Positions 1-9,294 of a DNA stretch of 64,000 nucleotides are shown here, one piece after another. Location: positions 62,001 through 126,000 of the forward strand of contig CANMFQ010000013.1 in assembly GCA_947497145.1 (NCBI GenBank), given 5' to 3'. Both the position numbers and the translations under genes were made by a program. This DNA comes from an uncultured Flavobacteriaceae bacterium. GTDB taxonomy: Bacteria; Bacteroidota; Bacteroidia; Flavobacteriales; Flavobacteriaceae. Position 1 is the stretch's first letter. Each line of letters begins with the position of its first letter. The notes below the pieces were generated by a model that ran no database searches, was not told the origin of the DNA, and worked only from the letters and a program-made list of their open reading frames with translations.

Positions 1-732
1 TGACAATGCCTTAGCACCAGAACCAAAATATTCTACAATAGCACCAGTTCCACCTTTTACGGTAAGAATTTCAGCTACCTTTAGTATGACATCTTTAGGT
101 GCCGTCCAACCTGATATTGTTCCTGTTAATTTAACGCCTATTAACTTCGGGAATTTCAATTCCCAAGCCATTCCAGCCATCACATCAACGGCATCAGCCC
201 CACCTACTCCAATGGCGACCATACCCAATCCACCAGCATTCACGGTGTGTGAATCTGTGCCTATCATCATTCCACCTGGAAAAGCGTAATTTTCTAAAAC
301 TACTTGGTGTATAATTCCAGCTCCTGGCTTCCAAAAACCTATCCCATATTTATTAGAAACAGATTCTAAAAAATTAAATACCTCAGCACTGGTTGAATTT
401 GCAGATTTTAAATCTACAGCAGCACCATTTTTTGCTTGTATTAAGTGATCACAGTGTACTGTGGTTGGCACAGCTACTTTAGGCTTTCCTGCCTGCATAA
501 ACTGTAATAACGCCATTTGCGCGGTAGCATCTTGGCAAGCGATTCGATCGGGTGCAAAATCTACATAATCTTTTCCTCGCGTAAATGCGGTTGAAGGAAC
601 ACCATCCCATAAATGAGCGTATAAAATCTTCTCAGAAAGGGTAAGTGGTTTGCCGACAATTTCACGAGCTTTATCAACCCTTTCGGCCATATTGGCGTAA
701 ACGCCTTTGATCATATCGATATCAAATGCCAT
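1..732 (-). CDS. acn: Aconitate hydratase, N-terminal part (gene runs off the left edge)
   Basis: The minus-strand reading frame from the ATG at 732 is open to the window edge and gives the first 244 residues of an aconitase, which interconverts citrate and isocitrate in the TCA cycle in the cytoplasm. Recognisable aconitase motifs are [23 protein letters not shown] and the strongly conserved [11 protein letters not shown]. The cluster-binding Cys residues and the swivel domain would lie beyond the edge; full-length mitochondrial-type aconitases are about 750 residues. The opening [12 protein letters not shown] is the form usual in Bacteroidota. The gene downstream is not visible. The family call is very secure; the symbol is generic. 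Confidence 0.95.
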   Translation of the reverse strand, partial: MAFDIDMIKGVYANMAERVDKAREIVGKPLTLSEKILYAHLWDGVPSTAFTRGKDYVDFAPDRIACQDATAQMALLQFMQAGKPKVAVPTTVHCDHLIQAKNGAAVDLKSANSTSAEVFNFLESVSNKYGIGFWKPGAGIIHQVVLENYAFPGGMMIGTDSHTVNAGGLGMVAIGVGGADAVDVMAGMAWELKFPKLIGVKLTGTISGWTAPKDVILKVAEILTVKGGTGAIVEYFGSGAKALS

Positions 733-1147
733 TCTATATTATTTTAGGTTATTGCAATATTGCGAAATTAAGAAAATAGTAGGGGCTATTAAAATTTTCT
801 ATCAGTATAACGATCAATTTAGCAAATTACTTTATAGAGCACGCCTATTTTTGAAGAATTAGCAATCAAAATCACACAATTCAAAAAAAGTATATCGTAC
901 ACCTTATTTTTACCGAAAACAATACACTCTACACATGAAAACACGCGTTTTTATATACCCCTTTCTGTACAGCGTTTTTAAACTCCGCTGGTACATCAAA
1001 AAATCAGTACATACCTACAGCTACGCAAAGGATTTTTAATAGTCAAAAAACTGAAATACACAAATTATAAAGTAGCTGCAGTATCGCATGCTCTCTACTA
1101 TTAAGAATACCATAAGTAGCTGCTATTTTTTGGTTAAAAAGATGGTG
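733..1147. other. Intergenic region, no gene seen
   Basis: This AT-rich stretch of about 415 bp lies between the start of the aconitase gene and the end of the small lipoprotein gene, both on the minus strand. It must hold the aconitase promoter. I see no convincing coding frame, RNA gene or strong hairpin; a run resembling a terminator for the lipoprotein gene is not obvious. Confidence 0.5.
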
Positions 1148-1579
1148 TCAGTCTGTTATTTTCTCATACTTGTAGGTACAACCTTCAATACAAACTGTAC
1201 TCGTGGGAATTAAAAGTACATAATCTGATTCAAAAGTTATGGTATACGTAATCTCCTCAGGTATATCTTCTACTGGGTCCGTAGGCGAATCACAAGCATA
1301 ATTTAAAATCAAATTGTCGAGCTCTAACACATAGGTACCTCCTTCGCATGTATCGTAGCTGCTTGACACAAAGATACCGTTGCTCATAAATTGAATTTCT
1401 TCTCCTTCTTCTACAGCCACCCAATACTGTGGTCCTCCTGCGCTAATGTAGGCTTCTGTCAGTTTCCAACTTCCAATTATTGAGCTAGCCCTTGGTTTTA
1501 ACACATCATCTTCATCACTACAAGCAAATAACACAAATAATATTAAAGCATATATACCTAATACGCTATTCTTTGCCAT
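1148..1579 (-). CDS. Small lipocalin-like lipoprotein, function unknown
   Basis: A 143-residue protein starting MAKNSVLGIY, followed by a hydrophobic stretch and the lipobox LFAC at about residues 17-20, then an acidic SDEDD, as in exported Bacteroidota lipoproteins. I chose the internal ATG at 1579 because it places the signal peptide at the N-terminus; the same frame is open upstream to 1678 but that extension does not look like a leader. The mature part has the IIGSWKLTEAY pattern common to lipocalin-like (DUF4923/DUF5004-type) Bacteroidota lipoproteins, with four further Cys residues that could form disulfides. It stands alone between the aconitase and the cox-type locus. No specific function can be named. 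Confidence 0.75.
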   Translation of the reverse strand: MAKNSVLGIYALILFVLFACSDEDDVLKPRASSIIGSWKLTEAYISAGGPQYWVAVEEGEEIQFMSNGIFVSSSYDTCEGGTYVLELDNLILNYACDSPTDPVEDIPEEITYTITFESDYVLLIPTSTVCIEGCTYKYEKITD

Positions 1580-1755
1580 ACCCCTACTTTTTTTCAAGAT
1601 GGTATTTTCTTTAAAAGGTTTCGTTTTATTACATAACCAATTCCAGAAGGAACTATTGATAAAAAAATAAAAACCCAAATTACGTATTAAACCATCAATA
1701 AAAACAGTTTATCAAACACATAATTTGGATTTCTCAATATGTAGACCGCTGTACG

Positions 1756-2559
1756 CTATGCTTCCAAGGCCTTTTTAACAAACACTTTTGCCAAATGTGT
1801 GCGGTATTCTTCGTCTGCAAAATGGTCACTCATCACCTCAACGCCATCTGTGGCATGTTCGGCGGCTTTACTACCCTCAGCAGCATAGGCATTTTCAACA
1901 GCTGTTGCTCGATACGGTGTGTCAGAAACTCCCGTTACGCCAACTTTTACTGCATCACCCTCTTTTACCACAGCGACACCAACAACCGCAAAACGCGATG
2001 CTGATTGAAAAAACTTCTGATAATTACCTGTAGTCACTTTTGGAAAACGAATAGCTGTAATCAATTCATCTTCTGCTAATGCTGTTGTAAAAATCCCTAA
2101 AAAGAAATCTGTTGCAGCAATGCTCCTACTACCTTCTTTTCCTTCAACAACAATAGTAGCGTCACAAGCCAATACAGTTGCGGGGTAATCGGCTGAAGGG
2201 TCGGCATGCGCCAAACTTCCTCCAATGGTTCCTCTATTACGCACTTGAATATCACCAATACACTTGGCAGTTTGCGCTAGCATGTTCAATTTAGCATTTA
2301 CCAAATCAGATTTTACAATATCGGCATGGGTACAACTCGCACCAATTACAATTTCATTGCCTTCTTCGGTAATGGTATTCATACCTGAAATTCCGCTAAT
2401 ATCTATTAATACTTCCGGGCGACTTAAGCGCAATTTCATAGCAGGAATTAAGCTGTGCCCTCCTGATACTATTTTTGCATCAAACCCATGTTCATCAAGT
2501 AAGCCGATAGCTTCTTGTACTGATGACGCTTTTATATAATCAAATTTTGCTGGTATCAT
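1756..2559 (-). CDS. coxM: Molybdenum hydroxylase FAD-binding (medium) subunit, CoxM/CutM-like
   Basis: This 267-residue protein is the flavin subunit of a three-subunit molybdenum hydroxylase of the xanthine dehydrogenase/CO dehydrogenase family. It passes electrons from the [2Fe-2S] subunit to the external acceptor. The two FAD pyrophosphate motifs are visible: SGGHS at residues 32-36 and TIGGSLAHADPSADYP at 111-126. It follows coxL after a 17-bp gap and is the last gene of the coxS-coxL-coxM unit. Length is slightly short compared with the usual 280-290 residues. The family is secure, the substrate is not: see the large subunit. Confidence 0.92.
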   Translation of the reverse strand: MIPAKFDYIKASSVQEAIGLLDEHGFDAKIVSGGHSLIPAMKLRLSRPEVLIDISGISGMNTITEEGNEIVIGASCTHADIVKSDLVNAKLNMLAQTAKCIGDIQVRNRGTIGGSLAHADPSADYPATVLACDATIVVEGKEGSRSIAATDFFLGIFTTALAEDELITAIRFPKVTTGNYQKFFQSASRFAVVGVAVVKEGDAVKVGVTGVSDTPYRATAVENAYAAEGSKAAEHATDGVEVMSDHFADEEYRTHLAKVFVKKALEA

Positions 2560-2576
2560 TTCTTATTTCTTTTAAA

Positions 2577-4937
2577 TTAGTTTTGCATGGCTTTCCACAC
2601 CCGCTGTGGTGTTACTGGCATTTGAATATCGGTGACGCCTAAATGTGCTAAGGCGTCTACTACGGCATTTACTACGGCTGGCGTAGAACCAATAGCCCCG
2701 GCCTCTCCTGCTCCTTTTACCCCCAAAGGATTATGTGGGCAAGGCGTTACCGTCCTATCGGTTTCAATCATGGGAATATCATCAGCGCGCGGCATGGCAT
2801 AATCCATATACGAACCTGTTATCATTTGACCTTCGTCATCATACACTACTTCTTCTAAAAGAGCCTGACCTACACCTTGTACTACACCCCCATGAATTTG
2901 ACCATCAACAATCATCGGATTCATTACATTACCCACATCATCACAAGCCACAAAACGCTGTAAGGTCACCTTCCCTGTATCTGCACATACTTCAACTACA
3001 GCAATATGCGTCCCAAAAGGATAGGTAAAATTTGAAGGGTCATAGAAACTTGAAAAATCTAGTCCGGGTTCAAGACCTTCCGGATAATCATGTGGCACAT
3101 AAGCGGTTAAAGAAACATCGCCAAAAGAAATAGATTTATCCGTTCCTTTTACTGTCCATTTTCCCTCGGCATATACTAAATCTTCTTCAGCGGCTTCCAG
3201 TTTATGGGCTGCTATCTTTGCTCCCTTTTCCAGTATCTTATCAATACTTTTTATGATGGCGCTACCTCCTACTGACAGACTACGAGAGCCATAAGTCCCC
3301 ATTCCAAAGGCCACCTGGTCAGTATCACCATGTACAATATCTACATCATCCATTGCGATACCTAATTTATCGGCAACAAACTGAGCAAATACAGTTTCAT
3401 GACCTTGCCCATGGGAGTGCGCTCCAGTAAAGACTGACACTTTTCCTGTGGGCTGCACACGTACATGCCCAACCTCATACAGGCCAGCTCTAGCACCCAA
3501 GGCACCAACTACGGCTGAAGGCGCTATACCACAACCTTCAATATAGGTAGAAATTCCAACACCCAATAGTTTTCCGTTTTTGCGTGCTTCAGCTTGTTCT
3601 TTTCTAAAATCTTCATAGCCCAACATTTCCAAACCTCTTTTTAACACCCCTTCGTAATTACCACTATCATACTGCAACGCTACTTGCGTTTGAAAACCAG
3701 GTTGGGTAACTCCATCAAATGGTGGTATAAAGTTTTTAAAGCGCAGTTCAGCAGGATCCATATTCATTTCTTTGGCTGCTTTTGATAACATTCGCTCAAG
3801 CAAATAGGTTGCTTCGGGTCTTCCTGCTCCGCGATAGGCATCAACTGCTACTGTATGCGTAAAAGGAGCGACTACATTAAGGTGTATTAAAGGTGTTGTA
3901 TACACACCTTGAAATAATGTGCCGTGTAAATAGGTAGGCACAGCAGGAGCGAAAGTAGAAAGATACGCCCCTAGCGCACAATACTCATCGGTTAAATGGG
4001 CTACTATTTTACCTTCCTTATCAAAACCCATTTTTGAATGTACCACATGGTCACGCCCATGCGCATCGGTTAAAAAGGCTTCACTTCTATCGGATGTCCA
4101 TTTTATAGGTCTGCCTATTTCTTTAGATGCCCAAGTCAATAAAGCTTCTTCTGTATAGTGGTATATTTTACTCCCAAAGCCACCACCAACATCATACGAT
4201 ACAATGCGCACTTTATGCTCTGGTATTCCCAAAGCAAAAGCACATAGTAAAAGTCGTATCAAATGTGGGTTTTGGGTACTTGTATAAAGCGTGTACTTAT
4301 CTACATTTACATCATAACTAGCAATATACGACCGTGGTTCAATAGCATTAGGTGCAACTCGATGATTTTTATATTCCATTTCGGTCACATGATGTGCATT
4401 GGCCAAGGCAGCTTCTACTGCTGCCCTATCGTTACCTATACACCAATCAAAAGCAGCATTATCAGGCCATTGGTCATGTACTTTTGGTGCTCCTGCCTCC
4501 ATGGCTTTCTTGGGGTCGGTAACTGCTGGTAATCCTTTATATTTTACTTTTACTAATTCTGCTGCATCTCTTGCTAATTCTTGTGTTTCTGCAATTACAA
4601 TTGCAACCGCTTCGCCAACATGGCGTATGACATCTTTTGCTAAAAGCGGATGTAAAGGCTCGCGCATGGTTTCGCCATTTTTAAAATCTACCTGCCATCC
4701 GCAGGGCACTCCAAAAGCGCCACAGGCATCGTTACCAGTGAATACGGCAACAACACCTTCCATATTTTGAGCCTCTGAAACATCTATACTTATAATATTT
4801 GCATGTGCATACGGACTGCGCACAAAAGCCGAATGAGTCATCCCCTTCAACTTAATATCATCTGTATACCTACCCGCTCCTTTTAAAAAACGGTCATCTT
4901 CTCTTCTTTTTATCGATTTTCCTATAAAAGTCTCCAT
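2577..4937 (-). CDS. coxL: Molybdenum hydroxylase large subunit, form II CoxL-like
   Basis: A 786-residue molybdopterin-binding catalytic subunit of the xanthine oxidase family. GGGFGSK at residues 251-257 is a molybdopterin-binding motif and Glu745 in GVKGAGEAG is the conserved active-site glutamate. The active-site loop reads AYRGAGR (367-373). True aerobic CO dehydrogenases (form I) have AYRCSFR with a Cys that holds copper; AYRGAGR marks the form II group, whose members have varied or unknown substrates (aldehydes, N-heterocycles and others). The product is therefore a putative hydroxylase and not a proven CO dehydrogenase. It is 3 bp downstream of coxS, and coxD/coxE maturation genes lie 1 kb upstream. 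No Tat signal is seen; cytoplasmic location is expected. Confidence 0.93.
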   Translation of the reverse strand: METFIGKSIKRREDDRFLKGAGRYTDDIKLKGMTHSAFVRSPYAHANIISIDVSEAQNMEGVVAVFTGNDACGAFGVPCGWQVDFKNGETMREPLHPLLAKDVIRHVGEAVAIVIAETQELARDAAELVKVKYKGLPAVTDPKKAMEAGAPKVHDQWPDNAAFDWCIGNDRAAVEAALANAHHVTEMEYKNHRVAPNAIEPRSYIASYDVNVDKYTLYTSTQNPHLIRLLLCAFALGIPEHKVRIVSYDVGGGFGSKIYHYTEEALLTWASKEIGRPIKWTSDRSEAFLTDAHGRDHVVHSKMGFDKEGKIVAHLTDEYCALGAYLSTFAPAVPTYLHGTLFQGVYTTPLIHLNVVAPFTHTVAVDAYRGAGRPEATYLLERMLSKAAKEMNMDPAELRFKNFIPPFDGVTQPGFQTQVALQYDSGNYEGVLKRGLEMLGYEDFRKEQAEARKNGKLLGVGISTYIEGCGIAPSAVVGALGARAGLYEVGHVRVQPTGKVSVFTGAHSHGQGHETVFAQFVADKLGIAMDDVDIVHGDTDQVAFGMGTYGSRSLSVGGSAIIKSIDKILEKGAKIAAHKLEAAEEDLVYAEGKWTVKGTDKSISFGDVSLTAYVPHDYPEGLEPGLDFSSFYDPSNFTYPFGTHIAVVEVCADTGKVTLQRFVACDDVGNVMNPMIVDGQIHGGVVQGVGQALLEEVVYDDEGQMITGSYMDYAMPRADDIPMIETDRTVTPCPHNPLGVKGAGEAGAIGSTPAVVNAVVDALAHLGVTDIQMPVTPQRVWKAMQN

Positions 4938-4940
4938 AGC

Positions 4941-5405
4941 TTATGCGTTTAGTTTTTCAGCGGCATGCTGTATTGATTTAACAATGTTGTGATAGCCTGT
5001 ACATCTACAAAAATTACCCTCTAAGCCTTCTCGTATTTCGGCCTCACTAGGATTTGGATTATTCTTAAGAATATCAGCAGCCGTCATTACCATACCAGGG
5101 GTACAAAAACCACACTGCAAACCATGATGTTCTTTAAAGCCTTCTTGAATAGGATGCAACTCACTGCCATTTGCCATACCTTCAATAGTCGTAATTTCAC
5201 TTCCGTTTACTTGAACAGCCAATAGGGTGCATGATTTTACCGCAGCACCATCAACATGTACCGTACACGCACCACACCCGCTGGTATCACAGCCAATATG
5301 TGTTCCTGTCAAGTCTACAGTTTCTCTTAAATACTGAGCCAAGCTTATTCTAGGCTCTACATCATGGGAATAGGTTTGCCCATTAATTTTCATCGTAATT
5401 TGCAT
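4941..5405 (-). CDS. coxS: Molybdenum hydroxylase [2Fe-2S] (small) subunit, CoxS-like
   Basis: A 154-residue iron-sulfur subunit with both expected clusters. The plant-ferredoxin-type cluster uses C39, C44, C47 and C59 ([13 protein letters not shown]). The C-terminal helical-bundle cluster uses C98, C101, C133 and C135 (QCGFCTPGM and [11 protein letters not shown]). All eight ligands are present. It starts the coxS-coxL-coxM unit; the next ATG, at 5393, would also give a plausible N-terminus. The first gene of the unit lies just downstream of an inverted-repeat element at 5425-5587, so its promoter is probably inside or beyond that element. Confidence 0.95.
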   Translation of the reverse strand: MQITMKINGQTYSHDVEPRISLAQYLRETVDLTGTHIGCDTSGCGACTVHVDGAAVKSCTLLAVQVNGSEITTIEGMANGSELHPIQEGFKEHHGLQCGFCTPGMVMTAADILKNNPNPSEAEIREGLEGNFCRCTGYHNIVKSIQHAAEKLNA

Positions 5406-6022
5406 AGGTTTTTAATTTTAATAGTGAGTTCATCTTGACTTTTTTCTTTTACCAAAAACGTATACATTTCACGCACTAAGCTTACCATTTTTACATTCCG
5501 TAGCTGGAGCTATGCAACAAAAAATGAATTCATTACAGCACAAAAATCATACGTCGTGGTTTCAAACAAAAAGTCAAGACGAATTCAGTGTTATTCTGGT
5601 TTTAGGTCAAAGCAATATCATCAGTAATTATTAACCTCATTTTATACGACTAGGATGAAAAAAATAAGCCTCTAATAAGCTATTTTTTTATGACTAGTGC
5701 CAAAAAACTATTCTTAATTTCTAATGAAAGGACTTTCTATTTGCTTGAAAATTTTTAACGCTCATGAAGATAAAAATTAGTATTTAAATTAATTGATTTT
5801 TTTATAGATTTTTTTAACCAATTCATTATTTATAAGTAGTTTATATATAGATAACATAAATATATTAGTAAAAAACAAGCTATTTAATAACTGACAGATG
5901 CATTTTTTAGCGACATAATGTTTGATTAGAAACACCAAAAAAACATAGAAAATCCATCAAAAATAATTCACATTGTAATTATCCGTCTGTTTTTGATCAG
6001 GCATTATATGAAGTAATCTATC
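5406..6022. other. 617-bp intergenic region between coxE and coxS
   Basis: The region separates the coxD-coxE pair from coxS-coxL-coxM, all on the minus strand. Its coxS-proximal third is an inverted-repeat, MITE-like element (5425-5587). The remainder, 5588-6022, is very AT-rich, with no open frame of note. It presumably carries the coxS promoter and the end of the coxE transcript; I could not pin either to a clear box. Confidence 0.6.
5425..5587. repeat. MITE-like element with 20-bp terminal inverted repeats
   Basis: The left end (5425-5444) reads TGAGTTCATCTTGACTTTTT. The right end (5568-5587) is its reverse complement with 18 of 20 positions matching. The whole is 163 bp, non-coding, and has a small internal palindrome (TAGCT-GG-AGCTA). 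The shape is that of a miniature inverted-repeat element or a long regulatory hairpin upstream of coxS. There is no second copy in the window, so mobility is inferred only from shape. Confidence 0.5.
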
Positions 6023-7201
6023 TTATCTATTTGGCAGCTTTCCTAAGTTTCGTTTTTTTCCAAGTTGTTGCAGTAGCTGTTTTAAACTTTCAAAATTATG
6101 AGCGGATGCCAACACGTCAATATATGGTAAGGCTGTTTTCATGCCAATAGCTTCTGGTGAAAAATCGGGACTTCCCGCCAATGGATTTAACCAAATTACT
6201 TTCTTCGTCTTTTTATACATACCTTTCATGGCGGCCTTCATCACTTCAGGCTTTCCCGTGTCCCATCCATCAGACAATATCAACACAATGGTCTTTTTAT
6301 CTAGCATGCCGTGACCGTAGTCATTGGTAAACTCATGAAGGCAACTCCCAATAGTTGTACCTCCAGACCAATGAGGCACACGTTCTGAAATAAGGGCAAA
6401 GGCTTTATCAAATTCATTGGTATTCAATAATTCACTTACCTGATGCAAGGCTGTACTAAAAACAAATGTCTCAATTTTATCATAGGCATTTTGAAAAGCA
6501 TAAATGAGGTGAATAAAAAACCGACTGTACAAATCCATTGACCTACTAACATCACAAAGAAGCACCAATTTTAATTTGCGTTCTTTTTTTTCTGAAAATA
6601 CTAATTGCTGAATTTCTCCTCCCTTACGTAGGTTAGCACGTATGGTCCGTTTTAAACTTAAATGACGATGCCTACGTGATACTTTCTGTAATCGACTTTT
6701 TTGATGCGCCAGTTTACGCGCCATTTTTTGCAGCATGCGTAGCATTAAACGCATTTCATCTTCACTTAAATCATGAAAATTCTTTTTTGTCAATACCTCA
6801 ATATCACTAAAAGAAGCCACTTCCTTTTTTTCTTTGGATGGATTAAGGTTTAACCAGTCTTTTAAGGCTTCAAACTGGGCATCTTTACGCTTTTTAGGAA
6901 ATTGTTCTTTTTCGTCGGGTATGGATTTTATTTTTGCATTGGGTCCTTTTTTTTGTTCTTCTTTAAAAGCTTGATAATAGGTGTCGAAATGTATTTGTTG
7001 AAATTTATTCTTGGTTAAAACAGCCCGTAAAGCATCTTTAAAATACGATTCTGAATGCACCGGTAAAAATGAAATAGCACGCAGGGCTTCTGCCTCATCT
7101 AAAGCAGCTAAAGAAAAACCTTTACTTCTCAAAAAGCGACAAAACAGTACAATATTTGCTGAAAGTTCGGTTTGAAAAGTAGTACTTAAAACTTGCGCCA
7201 T
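6023..7201 (-). CDS. coxE: CoxE-like VWA-domain protein
   Basis: A 392-residue protein with a C-terminal von Willebrand A domain. The MIDAS metal site DVSRSMD is at residues 217-223 (D217, S219, S221), followed by the expected strand LKLVLLCDVS and a later GGTTIG segment. The N-terminal half is helical and basic, as in CoxE. CoxE works with the MoxR-type ATPase CoxD to mature or insert the metal centre of cox-type molybdenum hydroxylases. The two genes are adjacent here (15-bp gap) and upstream of the enzyme genes, supporting that role. Family call secure; which enzyme it matures is inferred from context. Confidence 0.9.
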   Translation of the reverse strand: MAQVLSTTFQTELSANIVLFCRFLRSKGFSLAALDEAEALRAISFLPVHSESYFKDALRAVLTKNKFQQIHFDTYYQAFKEEQKKGPNAKIKSIPDEKEQFPKKRKDAQFEALKDWLNLNPSKEKKEVASFSDIEVLTKKNFHDLSEDEMRLMLRMLQKMARKLAHQKSRLQKVSRRHRHLSLKRTIRANLRKGGEIQQLVFSEKKERKLKLVLLCDVSRSMDLYSRFFIHLIYAFQNAYDKIETFVFSTALHQVSELLNTNEFDKAFALISERVPHWSGGTTIGSCLHEFTNDYGHGMLDKKTIVLILSDGWDTGKPEVMKAAMKGMYKKTKKVIWLNPLAGSPDFSPEAIGMKTALPYIDVLASAHNFESLKQLLQQLGKKRNLGKLPNR

Positions 7202-7216
7202 AGTGCTTTTTTTGCC

Positions 7217-8110
7217 TTACCCTATTCTTGAAGCCACCCCCGTTTTCTCTAATAACTGAGATAGAGAATCTTGTGTATGTCGCATATCTTGCCAGTCTTT
7301 AAGCACTACGCCTAGGGTAGCTTCCACCACTTGCGTATCTAAATGTGTTAAATGCATACTGGCTAGGGCTCTTGCCCAATCAATAGTTTCTGAAACGCCA
7401 GGAGTTTTCTCTAATTTAAGCTCACGAAGTTCACGCATAAAAGCACAAATTTGAACCCCTAATTCCGCATCTATTTCTGGCACCTGAGCTTTTACAATGG
7501 CTAGTTCTTTTTCAAAACTTGGATAATCTATCCATAAATACAAACACCTTCTGCGTAAGGCCTCAGAAAGCTCTCTTGTTCTATTACCTGTTAAAATAAT
7601 TTGTGGTTTGCTGGTTGCTTTTATGGTGCCAATTTCAGGTATGGTAACCTGCCAATCAGAGAGCACTTCTAGTAAAAAGCTTTCAAATTCTTCATCAGCT
7701 CTATCAATTTCATCAATAAGTAAAACTGCTTTTTCAGCATGGGTAATTGCTTCAAGTACTGGTCGTTTTAAAAGAAACTTATCAGAGAAAATGGTTTCTT
7801 CAAGTGCCGTAATTTTCTGTGATTTTCCCTCCTGCATTTTAAGATAAAGTAACTGATGTTGGTAGTTCCACTCGTAAAGCGCATGGGTACTATCTAAACC
7901 TTCATAACATTGTAATCGAATTAAATCAGTCTCTAAAGCCTTAGACATTACCTTGGCTATTTCAGTTTTCCCTACCCCTGCCGGACCTTCTACCAGCAAA
8001 GGTTTTTCTAATTTCATTGCTAAAAACAGCGACATGGCAATAGCACCATCATCGATATAACCTTGCTTTTGGAGCATTTTTTTGATTTGGGATAGTTGTT
8101 CGTTTTTCAA
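7217..8110 (-). CDS. coxD: CoxD-like MoxR-family AAA+ ATPase
   Basis: A protein of up to 297 residues with a Walker A motif GPAGVGKT (42-49), Walker B LIDEID (131-136) and a sensor-1 region ILTGNRTRELSEALRRRC. It is a MoxR-type AAA+ chaperone paired with the VWA protein just downstream, the standard CoxD/CoxE pair that helps assemble the active site of cox-type hydroxylases. The start given (8110) is a TTG. An ATG at 8077 would remove 11 residues and leave the conserved KQGYIDDGAIAM segment; either is possible. The gene is divergent from the AhpD-like gene with a 182-bp spacer. Confidence 0.9.
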   Translation of the reverse strand: MKNEQLSQIKKMLQKQGYIDDGAIAMSLFLAMKLEKPLLVEGPAGVGKTEIAKVMSKALETDLIRLQCYEGLDSTHALYEWNYQHQLLYLKMQEGKSQKITALEETIFSDKFLLKRPVLEAITHAEKAVLLIDEIDRADEEFESFLLEVLSDWQVTIPEIGTIKATSKPQIILTGNRTRELSEALRRRCLYLWIDYPSFEKELAIVKAQVPEIDAELGVQICAFMRELRELKLEKTPGVSETIDWARALASMHLTHLDTQVVEATLGVVLKDWQDMRHTQDSLSQLLEKTGVASRIG

Positions 8111-8292
8111 ACCTTGGTTGCTTATTTTGTGTTATGTAGTGATTGTTTTAGGCCAGACGCTAATTACGGAACAATTATGTAGTGTCTGCTTAATTTTTGT
8201 TTAAGATACCAATTTCAATGATGAAGACAAATTTTGACTAGTTATTTGGTATATTTCGGCTTTAAAAATTATACCTCAAAAACAAAAGAACC

Positions 8293-8898
8293 ATGAGCTG
8301 GATAGAAACCATCAATTACGACGCTGCCAAAGGCAAATTAAAAAGCTTATACAAGCGTGTTAAAGGCCCCGATAACAATGTAGACAATGTTTTAATGATT
8401 CATAGTTTGCGCCCACATACACTTGAAGGACACATGGTTTTGTACAAGGCCGTTTTACACCATTCAGCCAATACTTTACCAAAGTGGTATTTAGAAGCCT
8501 TAGGGGTTTACGTAAGTTACCTTAATAATTGCTCCTATTGTTTTGACCATCATTTTGCAGGGCTAACCCGACTTTTAAATGATGAAGATAAGGCTGCTCA
8601 ATTTTCAGAGGCCGTGAAACACGATAGGCTTGATAGCTTTTTTGATAAAAAATATGCGCAAGGGGCTGCCTATGCAAAAAAACTGACCCTTTCGGTGCAA
8701 TCGATAGTAAAAGAAGATTTTGATACTTTAAGTAAGGTAGGGTTCACCCAAGGAGAAATACTAGAAATTAACCAAGTTAGTAGTTATTTTAACTATGTAA
8801 ACCGCAGTGTTATTGGCTTGGGAGCAAGTACAACAGGAGATATTTTAGGCCTATCACCGAATAAAAGCGATGACCCAGATAATTGGGGACACTCTTAA
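8293..8898 (+). CDS. AhpD-like carboxymuconolactone decarboxylase/peroxidase-related protein
   Basis: A 201-residue all-helical protein of the CMD/AhpD superfamily. The redox motif is CSYC (C80, C83) followed by DHH at 85-87, the usual CxxC..H arrangement for thiol-based peroxide reduction. Length fits the 'peroxidase-related enzyme' subgroup. It is divergent from coxD and may share the promoter region, but a functional link to the molybdenum enzyme is only positional. Start by ATG at 8293, with an A-rich leader. Substrate unknown. Confidence 0.88.
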   Translation: MSWIETINYDAAKGKLKSLYKRVKGPDNNVDNVLMIHSLRPHTLEGHMVLYKAVLHHSANTLPKWYLEALGVYVSYLNNCSYCFDHHFAGLTRLLNDEDKAAQFSEAVKHDRLDSFFDKKYAQGAAYAKKLTLSVQSIVKEDFDTLSKVGFTQGEILEINQVSSYFNYVNRSVIGLGASTTGDILGLSPNKSDDPDNWGHS

Positions 8899-8962
8899 AC
8901 TTTGGGTTTAGTGAGGTAGTATTTTATAAAGCAAGGATGCTTAGAAAAAAGTAAAGCGTAAA

Positions 8963-9064
8963 GTGTACGCTAAAAAAAACATAGTTATTGCAGCTGTAGT
9001 TACTTTGCTTTTTTCAATTACTGCCTGCTTACTCGGCACTTCTTATAAACGGGGGAGCGGTTAG
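8963..9064 (+). pseudogene. Truncated lipoprotein leader fragment
   Basis: A 33-codon frame opening with GTG encodes KKNIVIAAVVTLLFSITAC, a good SPII signal peptide with Cys, then stops 11 codons later at a TAG. A different frame just beyond (from about 9082) reads HNDTDGPSIIIITAF and also ends quickly. This looks like the start of a lipoprotein gene broken by frameshift or deletion, but so short a fragment may also be chance. Confidence 0.25.
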
Positions 9065-9204
9065 CACCATTGCCTACACAACGACACTGACGGACCTAGC
9101 ATCATCATAATTACAGCATTCAACCAGTTTTTATTGCCTTGGTTGATTCTTGGTAAACTATGATTAGTGACGTGTTTCAAGCACCTAATTTATCAAATAA
9201 TTAC

Positions 9205-9234
9205 CGAATAAAAATCCTATCGGATTTTTATTCG
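9205..9234. repeat. Perfect 13-bp inverted repeat (hairpin)
   Basis: Arms CGAATAAAAATCC and GGATTTTTATTCG are perfectly complementary with a 4-nt loop (TATC). It lies downstream of the minus-strand hypothetical gene ending at 9295. It has no clear following T-run on either strand, so it could be a stabilising hairpin, a weak terminator or a structural repeat. Confidence 0.6.
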
Positions 9235-9294
9235 ATAAGGGAGAACCAGTCATTAAATTATACACGGTGTTGTAAAAAGCGCTTTGTTCATTGC

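Larger units (their letters stand above)
8899..9294. other. Degenerate intergenic stretch at the left border of the accessory island
   Basis: About 400 bp with no intact gene. It contains a short lipoprotein-leader-like frame (8963-9064), a second broken frame around 9082-9160, a perfect 13-bp inverted repeat (9205-9234), and an ACACGGTGTTGT motif (about 9259-9270). From memory, the last resembles sequence often found at the edges of flavobacterial gene-cassette-like regions; I cannot verify this here. I read it as remnants at the junction between chromosome and island. Confidence 0.5.

Noticed and set aside
4127-4770. Several plus-strand open frames within coxL
   Set aside because: They lie opposite a gene with clear family motifs, overlap one another and have no recognisable features. 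Such frames are common in long coding regions.
2577-4937. True aerobic CO dehydrogenase
   Set aside because: The active-site loop is AYRGAGR rather than AYRCSFR, so the copper-binding Cys is missing.
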